Source: Dactylonectria macrodidyma (lineage: Eukaryota > Ascomycota > Sordariomycetes > Hypocreales > Nectriaceae). Taken from it: a stretch of 64,000 bases of DNA. A program made the translations under genes and the position numbers. The notes under the pieces are model-generated. The model ran no database searches, was not told the DNA's origin, and saw only the letters and a program-made list of their open reading frames with translations. Position 1 is the stretch's first letter, and each line of letters opens with the position of its first letter. Shown here piece after piece: positions 37,799 through 49,240 of the stretch. Location of the stretch: positions 496,001 to 560,000 of the forward strand of contig JAGMUV010000010.1 in the NCBI GenBank assembly GCA_020744425.1. Direction: 5' to 3'.

Positions 37799-40700
37799 AT
37801 TAAGAGTCTTACTGCCTTAACTGATTTATCTTAAAAAAACATTATTTTAATATCTTTAATACTTTAAAATATCTATTATACTAAGGGCTTTTAGGACCTC
37901 TTTCTTATATATATAATATCTCTATCTAAGCCTTAGAAGGAAAGTCTTATAATAACCCTCTCTAAGCCTAGTGACTTTTATAACTAGGAGTATGAATTTT
38001 TCTTTTAAGTTAATAGTCTTAAGCTTTAATAATACTTTAAAAAGAAGACTTTTCTTAAAGAAGAACTAGCTATACTAAATATTAGAAAATGAAAATATAT
38101 AAAAATAGCTACTACTTAATATATAATACAGTCTTAGATAGCTAATTCTAAAGAAAGCTCCTTAGATAATATCTAAGAAATAACTAGCAGAAGATAGTCT
38201 ATATCTAATCTAATTAATTAAAGCTAGAAGATTTTTTAATAAGATCTTACTTTCTATTAGCTTAAAGAGAAGATCTTTAAAAAGGAATAGAAGGCTTTTA
38301 GAAGCCTTTAAGACTAGATTATTAGAACTGTCTTTCTAAATCTTATTCTAACCTACTATTAATCTTATGAATTAATATTTAAATAGTATTAGAACCTATA
38401 GGCCTAATGCAGTAAGTCTGAAGAAGATAAAGTAAGAGATATTTAAACTAAATATCTTACCTTAATAAAAATTGCCCTAAAGAGCATAAGCTAAGCCTTT
38501 AAGTGACTAGATTAATAGGAAGAAACCCTAACTAAAGAGTAATAATAAGAGGTTCTAGAAACCCTATATAGCTATATATAGGCTTAGGACTTCTTTAATA
38601 TAACTATATAAGTCCTACTAAGCTAGACTGCGTTATATAAAATCTCTTTAAAGCCTTTATTATAAAAGGGAGCTCTTTTATACTAGGATTTAGGGAATGA
38701 CTTCTGAAACGAGCTCTAAGATATAGAAGCTATAAAGGGCTAAGTAGCCTATAGCGCGTTTTCTACGAGTTATACTAAGGAGGACCCCTAGGATAATGAG
38801 GGAGATGCCTTTACTATTAAAGACTAATACTACTCTTTGAAGAAAAGAGGAAAGAAATGTTAGTAGCCTTCTAAGGAAAGATAGGAGAAATACTTAGTAT
38901 ATAGATTATTCTATGAATTAAAGAAATGCTTCTATATCTTTCTAAGTTAGGCATAGAAGGGATTCAAAGCCTGAGAAAGGCTATAGAAAAAGGTAGAAAA
39001 AGCCCTTAAGGAAGACTCAGACCTATAGGCCTAAGTCAAAGCCCTTAAATAAAAAAGAACTAAGACCTTAGAAGCTAGAACTATACAGCTAAAGGAGGAA
39101 GGCTAAGAAGATTAATGACTATATAGCTAAGCAATTACTACAATTAAGGCTATATATATAGCCTAAAAGGATAACTATCCTTTATAAAACTTTATAATCC
39201 TTAACTCTAGAGTTACTATTTTAATTATAAATAACCTAGATAGACTAGCTAACTGCTAATAAGCTATCCTAAAAGACTTTATTTAGGCTAGGGACTGAAA
39301 GCTACTTATCTTAGGCTATAGAACTATAACTATTAGACTTATAGGAAATCGAGCCCTAATGCTTAAAGATATAGCTTACTGCTCTTAACTCCTTATAACC
39401 CTAGTCTCCTTATATTAATTATAAAGGAAAGGCCTCTATTAGAATAATTAGCATAACTTAATAACTCTTTAATAGCTTGATTGAATACTTGCATGCCTGA
39501 TCTAAGACCTATATGATCAATATATTATTAAATATAGCTTAGTAAGGCCCTTAAAGGCTGCCTTTATAGCCTATAGGAAATTCACTTCTTATATTAAACA
39601 GGCCCCTTTAATAGGAGAAGCTATTCGCTAGTATAGCCGCTTAGAGCACCTAAGGCCATAAGCTCTTAAACACTTAGTCTTAGTATCTTAAGGAGTATGA
39701 ATTCGAGGTCTAATTACTATTAAATGCAAAGCCTATAGGATATTAAAGGTCAAGAGGTAGGTCAGATAGGCCTTAAAGCAGTTTAATCAGACTGCTAGTA
39801 AGCATATTACTATTAACTTCTATAACTATAAAGAAGGCATAGGTAGCTATACCTTATAGATATTACTAACCTACTGAGCTACTAGATATATCTAGAATTA
39901 CTATCTTATAGTCTATATAATAGATACTATTATTATAGCTTTTAAAGCCTTCTTAGGTTATATTAAATAGTAATATAGCCTTAAGGTTAGAGTTATTAAA
40001 TGTGATAATAAGATTATAGAGGTTAAACTAAAGGTCGGAGACTTCCTTAGAGATAGAGTAATTATCTTCGAGCCTTTAGTACTGCATACATAAGCCTAAA
40101 ATGGCAGTGCTGAACGCTTAGGGGGTGTGATTAAGGATAAAGAAAGGGCTATGCGAATAGGAGCTAAGCTTCTTTATTAGTTATGGCTAGAAATCGGAAG
40201 AATAGCTGTTTATCTACATAACCGCACGCCTAGCTATAGGTCAGGCTGGAAGACCCTATATAATCAACTGCATATAGTATTAGCTAAAGCTAGAGGGATT
40301 TTATAACTAAAAAAGCAGCCGGATTAGATATATTTATAAGCATTTAGCTATAAGGCCTATATAATGACCTTAGAAGCCTAATAGAAGGTTAACTGCAAAA
40401 TGCGACTTAAGCCTAAAGGCTGGATCGGCTTCTTAATAAGCTATAGGTCTTTGAATATTTATAGGATCTAGATCCTTATAATTAATTGAATAGTTAATAC
40501 TTAAGACGTTATATTTAATGAAGATAAGATCTATAATAGAGACTGAGAATGATTTAAGAATGATCTTCTTAAAGTCGATCTTAATAAAATAGCTAAATTC
40601 GCATAAGAGTCTACCCTTCTAAATAAAGATAGCTTTAAAGAATTTAAAGCTAAAGACTCCTTTAAAATAACCCTTTTAATAGACACTCTTACTAATAATA

Positions 40701-42639
40701 AAGGAATATAACTAGTAGAAGAAGCTAATAAAATAGTCAAATATATTAGTAGTCTATATATAATAGTAAAATTTATCCCTTTTCTAATACTACTAGAGTT
40801 ACTATTATTAGTCCTTCTAGTATATTCTATTTAAACGCTCTATTAAGAAGTTAAGCCTATAATTAAGATAAATAAAAGTGTAATAATAGTTCCTTAGTAA
40901 GCAGCCTTCTTAGCTAAAAGAAAGACCCCTTTACATACTTTAATAGAACGGAAGCTCTATTAGAGGGTGAAGATATATAGAAGCAATCTACTACTACCCC
41001 TAAGGAAATACTAAGATCTTATAGATTATCTATTTAGAAAACTCTTTTAAAAGGCTAAAGAAGATCACCTTTAAAGTCATAAGGAAATAAGGTCTTAGAC
41101 TAAGATATAAGCTAAAGACCCTTAAGCCTTTAAATAACAGGTCCTTGGCTATATATAGGTATATGTCTATAAGTATAATAAGTATGGCTACTTTTAGAAG
41201 TATAAGGCATGGCTAGTGGTTAGAGGAGACTAATAAGCTAAAGGGAGATTATAAGAGATATATATAGCTATACTAGCTAGAAGGTCCTTTTAAACCCTAA
41301 TAGTAATAGTAGCTAAATTTGACTTAGAAATGGTCTAATATAATATAATTAATGCATTTATATATACTCTAATTAATTAGGATATCTTTATATATATACT
41401 TCTAGAATATAAGAAGGCAGGAACTATTTTATAATTAAATAAAGCTTTATATAGGCTATAAGTCTCTCTCTTATTATAGTAAAAGGAGCTCTTAAAAACC
41501 CTCTTAGAGCTTGGTTATGCATAAATTCCTTATGAGCCCTGCTGCTTTAAGAAGGAAGGAATCCTCTTCTTCTTTTATATTAATAATATTATCATAGCCT
41601 ACTAAAAAGCTTAAGAAGATAAGGCTAAGGAAATGATTAAATAGCTCTAATTAAGATATAAGCTAATAGGCAGTAATCTTATATAATGGTTCCTTAGAAT
41701 AGAAGTTATATAGGACTGACCTTTAAAAAAGATTTAGCTATTTTAAATAGCTTATATTAATAAAATTATAAACCTAGCTAATAAAGGAATAGCTATAGTA
41801 CTAATAACTCAAATAGAGCTACAGCCTCAAATAGGGCTAGCAACCCTAGTAGAAATTTAATACTACTAATATAAGGTTAGCTCAGTCCTCTATATTACTA
41901 TTAATATTTAACCTAATATAGCCTTCGCTGTCTCTAGATTAGTACGATTCCTTACTAATCCAGGCAGAGCTTATTAAGAAGCTGCTAACTGCATTATTCA
42001 CTACCTTACATATACTAAGCACTAAGCCCTAGCCTTTAGGGGGCCTAGTAGCCTTAAAGTTATTAGTAATGCCTCCTTCATAGATAATATTCTTAACTGA
42101 AAAAGTTTGCAGGCTTATATAATCAAGCTGTTTAATGGGTTGATTAGTTAGAGAGCTAGTAAGCAAGATATAGTTACTATATTTATAATAGAAGTAGAAC
42201 TCTTAGCCTTAGTATAGGCAGCTAAGGAGTCCTTCTATATAAGCTAATTGCTAAAGGAGCTTATAGTTTAACTAAATGACTTAATCATTTAGATTAACTA
42301 TAATAACACTCAGACTATTAACCTTATGACTGCTAAAATAGCTACCTTAAAGACTAAGCTAAGGCATATAAATATCCATAATTACTAGCTAAAGCAGGAG
42401 GTTTAAAGAGGGAAAATTCAGATTAAATACACTAAGTTAATAAATATAGTTATAAATAGCTTAATAAAGGCCCTGCTAGTAGGAAAATAGAACTGCTTCC
42501 TTTATTAACTTAGCCTAGATAATATTTAGGAAAAATAATAGAACTAGAAGTAGGAAGGAATAGAAGAAAGGCTCTAAAATATAGAAGACTGCTTATAAAA
42601 TACAGGCTTAATAGGGACTTACTTAAGCCTAAGGGAGTG

Positions 42640-42852
42640 TGTTAAATAGTAGTAAAAGGAAGCTTATAGAACTAGCTTAAAAAGCTAATAAATATTATTA
42701 TTAAAGATAATAGTTACTATCTATTGCTATAGGCTTAGTAAGTAACTTCTAGTTGATTCTATAGTATAGAAAAGGCATATAGAGCTTGCTCTAAAACCTT
42801 AAGCAGTAAGGGGGAATAGATGAATATAAGTAATTCACTCTAACATTTAACA
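42640..42852 (+). repeat. 3' LTR of Copia copy C
   Basis: 213 bp, TGTTAAAT to ATTTAACA, followed by CTTAT. Confidence 0.9.
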
Positions 42853-44408
42853 CTTATAGAATATCATTAGTATATATAGTTTACTAATAGAAATCCTAAG
42901 CAATAGAGGACTACTATTTATATCTAAGTTTTAATAAGCTTTAATAGCCTAACTAGGGTTAAACTACTGACTTATAATAGTATTCTAACTATAGGTTAAT
43001 AAATAAATAGAACATATAAATTAAGTACTTAAGTAATACTTATAATATTATATTAACTATAAATAAAATAATTAAGTAAAAAAGTTACTTATAATATAAT
43101 TAAGTTATAATACTATAATTAATAAAAGCATTAAGCTTATACTATACTATACTAATTTTAAATTTATACTAAATATATATTAATAATAGTATAATAGAAT
43201 TATTAATCTAAAAGTAATTCTAATATCAGATTAATTAAAAAACCTTTATAAAGAAATAAAAACCAAACTTAAGTTTATATAAGGACGGATAAAAAAATAC
43301 TATAATTAGAAAAGGCTAAAAGGACTATCCTTTTTAAAAGGAGATATAGTCCTACTAGTAATAAAAAACCTATTAATAGATAGACTAAGTAAAAAACTTA
43401 ACTATAAATTCATTAGACTTTATAAAGTTTTAAAGAAAATCTTAGAAAATAACTACAGACTGGACTTAAAAATATAATATTACCCAGTTTTTCACATTTC
43501 ATTATTAGAATTAATAGAAAATACTATTCTAATTAATAATAAGCAAAGTTATAAACTAGTAGTAAAAGACTTAGAAGAGTACTACATTAAGGAAATCCAT
43601 AATATAAAGAAAATCAATAGAAAAATAATATACTTTATAAAGTAGAAAAACTACTCTAAAAGCGAAATATTATAGTAATTGCTAGAAAACCTTATCTATA
43701 TATAGTATTTACTAAAGACGTTTTATATATAATGCTAGAAGATAAAAAAGTAGTACTAAAATTAAATATAGTAAACTAATTAATTATATTTATATTACTA
43801 TAGGCCTAGACCTCGATGATTATATTAGCCTCTTAGCGCTTTGCTTTATCTAGTTCATTTAGAGAATAAAGACCCTAATACACTATCTTTATACTTCTCT
43901 TTTAAAGCTGTTTTCATTAATAATAAAGCTATATTAGATAAGATAAATGCTTATTTATCTACTATTATAATTCTATTAACTTTTCTTCTGCTTACTCTTC
44001 TTCAGACTCTAAGTAATATTTCTTAGCTATTAAATAGGAAGCTGTTCAGTTAGTATAAGTAAAAATAAGGTAAGATAGAAATAGATACTTATATATAGAG
44101 ATCGACTCTTCTAAACTATTATAAGAATATTTATAATAAATGTATTTAGAATAATAGGAAATACTTTTAAGTATTTTACACTTTAGCTTCTATTAAATAT
44201 AATTTAAGTATTTAATAACCTTAGAGCCTATTTCTTTAATAAGTTTATAAAGATAGTAATAGTATATAGTAGACTATGATTTTACTTTTAATATACTATT
44301 AGTATTATAAAAAAATAATTATAAAAGAAGGTTAAATAAACTAAGGAGAAACTTAAGATAGCTAACTTATAGGCCTTAGAGATAAGGACTAATAAAGAGG
44401 AGATATTA

Positions 44409-44845
44409 TATTATAACCTATATAATAATAGACACCTAGCGTTATATAGTCCTTATAAATTTCTTACTAATTATAAATGATTATTATAAACTATAGAGTG
44501 ATTACTATGATTACCCCTATAATTACTATAATTACTTCTATAATTACTACGATCGCCTCTATAATATAAGTAATTAGACCTTATACTATATAATATATAA
44601 ATCCGAAGAACTGACTATTACTAGAATACTAGCTCCTTAGTTATTAATATAACCTAATTACTTTAATCTATTCTGACTATTATATATTATTATACTTTAA
44701 CTATTACTTAATGTAATACTATGATTACTGCTTAGTAAGTATGACCTAACTGTTCTACTAATATAGACCCTGGTCTATTCCTTAAGAACCCTTTCTAAGC
44801 TACTCTATACTCTGTATAGCCTAGCCTGAGAACACGACTGTTATA
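44409..44845 (+). repeat. 3' LTR of Gypsy B
   Basis: 437 bp. The start has decayed to TATTATAACC (TGTCATGACC in the 5' copy), and the end GTTATA is followed by AATAT. Differences from the 5' LTR are mostly C/T and G/A. Confidence 0.9.
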
Positions 44846-45340
44846 AATATATAGCTACAGACTCTAATACTAGCTACAGAGGAGGTCAGCCTCTCTAACC
44901 CTTAGGTCTTAAAGACCCTAAAGATAGTACTTAAAGCCAGTTCATAGTCTAAATACCTTAAAAGACGAGTAAGAAAGCATTAGAGCAGCTCTCTAGTATC
45001 TATCTTTAAGGCGCTTAAGTTATTTTCTAAGGAAATAAAGGCAATAATGCATTAAATAGCATTATTAAAGTCTAAGAACCAGATCCTTCGATAGGCAAAT
45101 GAGACCCTTAGTAAGCAGCGTAGAGCAAAAAGAACCTACTTATAGAATAGAGGGAAGATAACTATAGAGGAAGGAAGGGAAGTAATTAATTAAATAGATA
45201 TTAATATATAAGTATATGCTAAATTGTTAAAAAGTAGTAGCTAAGGAGGGTTAGCGTAACTGAAGGAAAGGCGCTATAGAACTTATAGAAAGACTGATTA
45301 TAATGTAAGAACCTATTAGATTATAATTAAAACCTCTGAG
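44846..45340 (+). pseudogene. Fot/pogo transposase, C-terminal part
   Basis: Beyond Gypsy B the same protein resumes: TLILATEEVS, SKYLKRRVRKH, ALLKSKNQ, RRAKRTYL, ITIEEGREV, and a C-terminal zinc-knuckle relic (YRTYRKTDYNVRTY, where the Y residues were presumably Cys). The frame is littered with stops. It includes the second copy of the AATAT target duplication at 44,846-44,850. Confidence 0.8.
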
Positions 45341-45822
45341 GAAGACTATAGCGATTAGTTTTAATTAATTGATAGTATTATTATAATTTTATTAAGGTTT
45401 GAATCTTAGAGGTTAGAATTTTTATTATGCTCGCTTGTTTGTCCTACTCGCTTATTATATACGTTAAGTTATTATATAATTAGCCTGTATATTAAGTTTT
45501 AGATATTTTAAGTATAGTTTAGATTTTTAAAAATTTTTTAAAAATTTTAATTTAAAGTATAAAATATAAATAACTAGTATACTTATTTGACTGGCATGCT
45601 TATTATATACGTTAGCCTGTTTTAAAAATCTGATATTATTGCTTTTAGCTGTACAGTATGAGTGTCTGGCAAGCTTGTTTAACCGGCATGCTTATTATAT
45701 ACGTTATTCAAAGTTTTTAAATTTCTATTTTTACTATTAATAAATTTATTTTTATTATAATTATTAAAGAGTTTAGTTTCAATGTAATATCCTATTTTTA
45801 TTATATTATTTATTAATATATA

Positions 45823-46257
45823 ACGTGTATGATAAGCGAGCGCGCAATACAAGCGAGCGCGCACTCTGAAATTTCACCTTAAATCGCAATTTAAAGAAAA
45901 TTCTTAAAAATTCAAACTAAGCTAGAAATGGCTATAATTTTAAAAGTATATTTATTAAGTATATAATAATAAGTATTAGTTTTCCTAGATTATTAAAAAG
46001 ACTTTTTATGGAGTTATTTAGAAAAATCTTATTCACACTGTTTTTTTTTCTTATTTTTATTTTTAAAATTTCAAATAAATTAATTAAAAATCTCAAAGAA
46101 ATACTATCTTATGACTCTTTTTATTGAATACGTAAAATTAATTTCTTAAAAATCCTAGGGCTATATAGCCCGTTTTAGAAAATTTAAAATTTAAACTTTT
46201 AGCTGTACAGTATAAGTGCGCGCTCGCTTGTATTGCGCGCTCGCTTATCATACACGT
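45823..46257. mobile_element. 435-bp MITE with GCGAGCGCGC subterminal repeats
   Basis: The ends ACGTGTATGATAAGCGAGCG and their inverse are flanked by TA. Two direct copies of AAGCGAGCGCGC sit at each tip, the same architecture as the MITE at 21,944-22,368 with a slightly different repeat unit. The interior is AT-rich and non-coding. It marks the right-hand edge of the AT island. Confidence 0.75.
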
Positions 46258-47560
46258 TATATAAGATATTAAATAATAGAGTTAAAAAACATAATCTCTA
46301 TATTAATAGGAGTTACTTTTATAATATTGTTAATATTCTTTTCAACTTATCGGGACGAAGCTTCTTATTGAGATAGAGCAACAATCCATCGAGTGGCTAA
46401 TTCCATCAGGACACTTCCGTCTCTCTGACTGCTGCGTGGGAGCGGCTTCGTTCTGAAAGGGAGAGCCACAACACCTTGTGAAAGTTCAGCTCAAAATGGC
46501 TGAGGCATCTGCTGCTTGAAACTGAGAGTGTCTACGGGACGCATGTTGGGAGAAGTGACCTGTTCTCAGGCCCCTCAAGCCGTGGCGAGTTAGATCATAA
46601 ATGGAAGGGGTGGAAGATTCAACTATCAAAGCCCAACTTTCTAACGCATGCACCGTCAGCTACCCATCGAGTTTGCAAAGGCACGTATCACGCCTTGTCT
46701 GAATTCATGGCTGCACCACATGGTCGGCACTCGGCATCTTGGGCCATCCAGAGCCAGGTTCAATAGAGTTCCTGGCGTCCCAGCCGACAAATTGCCTTGT
46801 AAATCTGAGCCGTATAATCCCCGACCTCTGACACTCCAGTGTATAGTGCTCGCATGACAGAGAATCTAATCACACTACAGCCAGAAACCTGTCAGCGCTC
46901 TTCTTCAAACAGTAGTCTGTGGCTGTGAGTAGGCAATGAAGATTAAGAGGAATATACCTGGCAAGCTTCTCCGCCCTGACCAAAAGATATTGTCAATATA
47001 GCTATTCATTTATAAGTCGTAACGAGTATGACTGCTCACCAGACAAAATCCAAAAGAGGCGTTGCCACAGCCACCCATCTTGAGGCGCGGCACAGGTTCC
47101 TGTCCACGTAGAAAGGGGCACTCTTGCTTCGGGTTCTAACCTAGTACTTTTCACCCTCCGTGGTGCACTGGACTCGAACCCACGATCCGTTAAGACCCCG
47201 AAAACGGTGACTATAGCCAACTGCAATAAGGGTAAACGCGCTATTTATTTCGGTAAAGCGTAAAATAGCTAAAGTCTCCTATCCAGCTATAAACCGCAAG
47301 GTAATCCTCCGGGGAGCATTATATGTACGCGAGACAAGCACTCTACGTAGAAAATATCCCTTTCAAGCCTGTCCATGCTCAAATGCAACTTTCCAACACT
47401 AACAGAGACAATCTCTAGAGTATCTCCACATGTGCATCCCCGATTTAGAGACTGAGGAGAGCTCCCGGTATCGTCCGCTTCTTCACTCGGATAGGCATCT
47501 TGACCACGTGGACAGAGCCCCTGCAACGTGATTAGCAGCAGCCATCTACGGACGATTCCA
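46258..47560. other. Island edge and intergenic DNA
   Basis: AT bias stops abruptly near 46,335. The rest has normal composition and no confirmed gene. A tRNA-like patch on the minus strand at about 47,157-47,222 has GGTTCGAGTCC and a CCGTT/AACGG stem, but no matching acceptor stem. Confidence 0.5.
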
Positions 47561-49240
47561 CTACCCTCCAGTAAGCTCCCAGCCCTTTGGATCAGCCAAC
47601 TCAGAGTCGTAGGCCATCAGGATAGAGGGTACGAGCTTGCGTGCTTCTAGGAAGCTTATATCTTGGAGAGATATCAACAAACGGCATAAATATATCATGG
47701 AGTAAACATACTCCGGCCGAGACAGGTCCTAGATCCCGACCCAAAGCCCATAAAGTAACGATCTAGAAGAGTAAGCTCAAGGATACAGAGACAGGCACCG
47801 GGACTCACGGAGTACTGCTTTATTCTCCAATTCTATCCATCTCTCCGGGATAAAGGCCTCTGCATCCTCCCCCCAAACTTCGGGCAGCCGATGTATAACC
47901 CAGGCGGGGCACCCCACGATCGTCTAAGATGTTGTTAGTAACGGTCGAATTAGGGTGTAAAAACTTACACCTTTAGGAACATGGCCGCCATCAAGTTCCA
48001 GCCCTCCTTCATGAACCTCGCGCGGCGTATTGCTCACGAGAGTCGAGCGGAGCCGCAGGGACTGGTGGAGGACGGCGTTCAGGTACGAAAACTCGGCGGC
48101 TTCCCTAGCCTTAGCAATAGGGCCAAGTTTTCCATCGGCTGCCTTTTCGTGTAGCTCCTCCATTAACTTCTTATACTTATCCGGGTGCTTGAGCAGGTAG
48201 TAAAGGACGGCGGTGAGCCACGTACTACCGTCACTACAGCCAGCGCCAACAGTAAAGCCAATAACTGAAATAATATCGTCATTGGAGACGGCACCAGAGT
48301 CGACTAGTCCTAAAGGCCCTAAAAGAAGTTCTCCGGACTTGGTTTCACCGCTTAGCACACAATCCTTCTGCACTTGGAGTTGCGTCTTGATGACGTGTGT
48401 CATGGTTTGCTGGGCCTCGTCCAATACGATGAACCGATTGACGAAGAGGCGAACCAGCTGGAACAAGCTCCATGCTATCGGCATGAGTCCCATAAAGTGA
48501 CCCGCCGTGATAGTATCGTGTATTTAGTGGACTAAGCGTCCTTTAAATGGCGACTCGATGAATACCGCATCATGAGCGAGCGTGGCTTGGCAGTTAAGGT
48601 CTATGCTAGCTTGTGAGGCTCTGTTTCCGCCAAATAAGGGCTTCGGACTCACCAAAAAAGGGCATTGCCGAGTTCGGTCGGCATATTAATCGCTTTCCCT
48701 TCTAGAGAAGCCAGCCTTGACATAAATCGCTGGACAGTGGCGTCAAGCTCGTTATCCACGGCCCTCAGTCCTCCTCAGTCCTGCAGCGCCGTACGCATAG
48801 GAGAAATTCCTCCTTAACTTGCCGTGAAGCTTTTCGTTGCGCTCTGTGAAGATATCTACCCCTGAGCTCGTAGTGAATGGTTCGTAATATTTCGACTTTG
48901 GGAAGGGGGCTGCCGCGTTGTAGATCTTTCGAAAGATGTCTGCTTGCGAGATGCTTCTCCCGCACGGCTGTTAGAACTGCCCAGGGAAACGGCTCAACTA
49001 GGACTCATACAGGTTGTTTGATCCGATGCGCACTACCGGTCCATATTCCTTATGGAGCTTCATGAGCTCGAGGTTCTCGTGGCTGTTGATAAGGGTTATG
49101 TGCCACAGCCCCGTTATCCGTGCCCAAAGGGGCCCTAGGTATCGTGCCGGTGGGGAGAGGAAGACCCTGTAGGTGGCTGTGCACAAAGCCCAGGCTAGGA
49201 GGAGCGCAGTGATATCGAGACGTAATCGATCGTCCAGACT
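47561..49240 (-). pseudogene. Cytochrome P450 monooxygenase pseudogene
   Basis: The minus strand carries a nearly complete fungal P450. The N-terminal hydrophobic ITALLLAWAL lacks an ATG in frame. GPLWARITGLWHITLIN, KEYGPVVRIGSNN and (after a 57-bp intron with branch TTCTAAC) FRKIYNAAAPFPKSKYYEP follow. Then come the I-helix GFTVGAGCSDGSTW, VLHQSLRLRS (ExxR with Gln for Glu), PEVWGEDAEAFIPERW and the haem-ligand FMGFGSGSRTCLG. The end is ISFLEARKLVPSILMAYDSE, with the last exon 47,661-47,561. Breaks: a 10-bp tandem duplication near 48,765-48,785 shifts the frame between NFSYAYGAAG and LRAVDNELD. A segment after LAHDAV is lost and a TAA follows. The ExxR glutamate is also gone. It would have been a membrane-anchored haem monooxygenase but cannot be functional as read. 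Confidence 0.82.

Larger units (their letters stand above)
37584..42852 (+). mobile_element. Ty1/Copia LTR retrotransposon, copy C, RIP-degraded
   Basis: A second copy of the family at 16,322-21,592, in the same orientation, with nearly collinear sequence and LTRs of 215 and 213 bp. The 5-bp duplication CTTAT lies on both sides. It landed in the integrase of Gypsy B: before it the Gypsy integrase relic breaks off near 37,583, and after it the relic resumes with LLFISKF and the DGQTER-like region near 43,000. The YINN relic of the RT site lies near 41,575. It differs from copy A mostly by C/T and G/A. Confidence 0.93.
23806..44845 (+). mobile_element. Ty3/Gypsy LTR retrotransposon B, RIP-degraded, hosting three further insertions
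   Basis: LTRs of 437 bp (insertion removed) start TGTCATGACC and end in GTTATA. The TSD is AATAT on both sides. The order fits Gypsy: a zinc-knuckle relic near 25,690-25,740; reverse transcriptase near 28,060-28,560, with YLNNILIL in place of YLDD and VDFLGYTIRLNK; and an RNase H split by element D at 28,829. Next come an integrase split by Copia C at 37,584, and a C-terminal chromodomain-like segment at about 43,480-43,640 (FHISLLELIENT, LVVKDLEEYYIKEIHNI). Subtracting its guests leaves about 8.1 kb. It inserted into the Fot transposase. All frames are stop-ridden. Confidence 0.9.
22560..45464 (+). mobile_element. Fot1/pogo-type (Tc1-mariner) DNA transposon, split by Gypsy B
   Basis: Inverted termini of about 40 bp, starting ACGTATATAATAAGCGAGTA, lie at 22,560 and 45,464, each next to TA. 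Subtracting Gypsy B and its 5-bp duplication leaves about 1860 bp, the normal size of Fot1-like elements. Both halves of one transposase can be followed across the insertion. It is heavily RIP-degraded. Confidence 0.9.
21852..45704. mobile_element. Palindromic ~182-bp MITE split at its centre by the whole transposon nest
   Basis: Bases 21,852-21,943 (92 bp) are repeated in inverted orientation at 45,613-45,704 (92 bp). Both begin from the outside with ACGTATATAATAAGCATGCC and are flanked by TA. The inner edges read AACAGGCTA on the left and TAGCCTGTT on the right. Removing everything between them leaves a near-perfect palindrome centred on GGCTAGCC. The simplest reading is that a 182-bp hairpin MITE was hit at its central TA, duplicating TA. 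Confidence 0.7.

Noticed and set aside
22560..45464. A 23-kb giant TIR transposon carrying retrotransposons as cargo
   Set aside because: Removing Gypsy B with its AATAT duplication restores an ordinary 1.86-kb Fot-like element with one transposase, so the size is due to later insertion.
16322..46257. CRISPR-like or tandem-repeat arrays in the AT-rich block
   Set aside because: The repeated words come from LTR pairs, MITE tips and A/T skew; no regular spacer pattern exists and the organism is a fungus.
47157..47222. tRNA-like patch on the minus strand (GGTTCGAGTCC with a CCGTT/AACGG stem)
   Set aside because: The T-stem does not pair fully, the anticodon loop is 11 bases and no 5' acceptor strand matches the 3' end; at best a degenerate relic.
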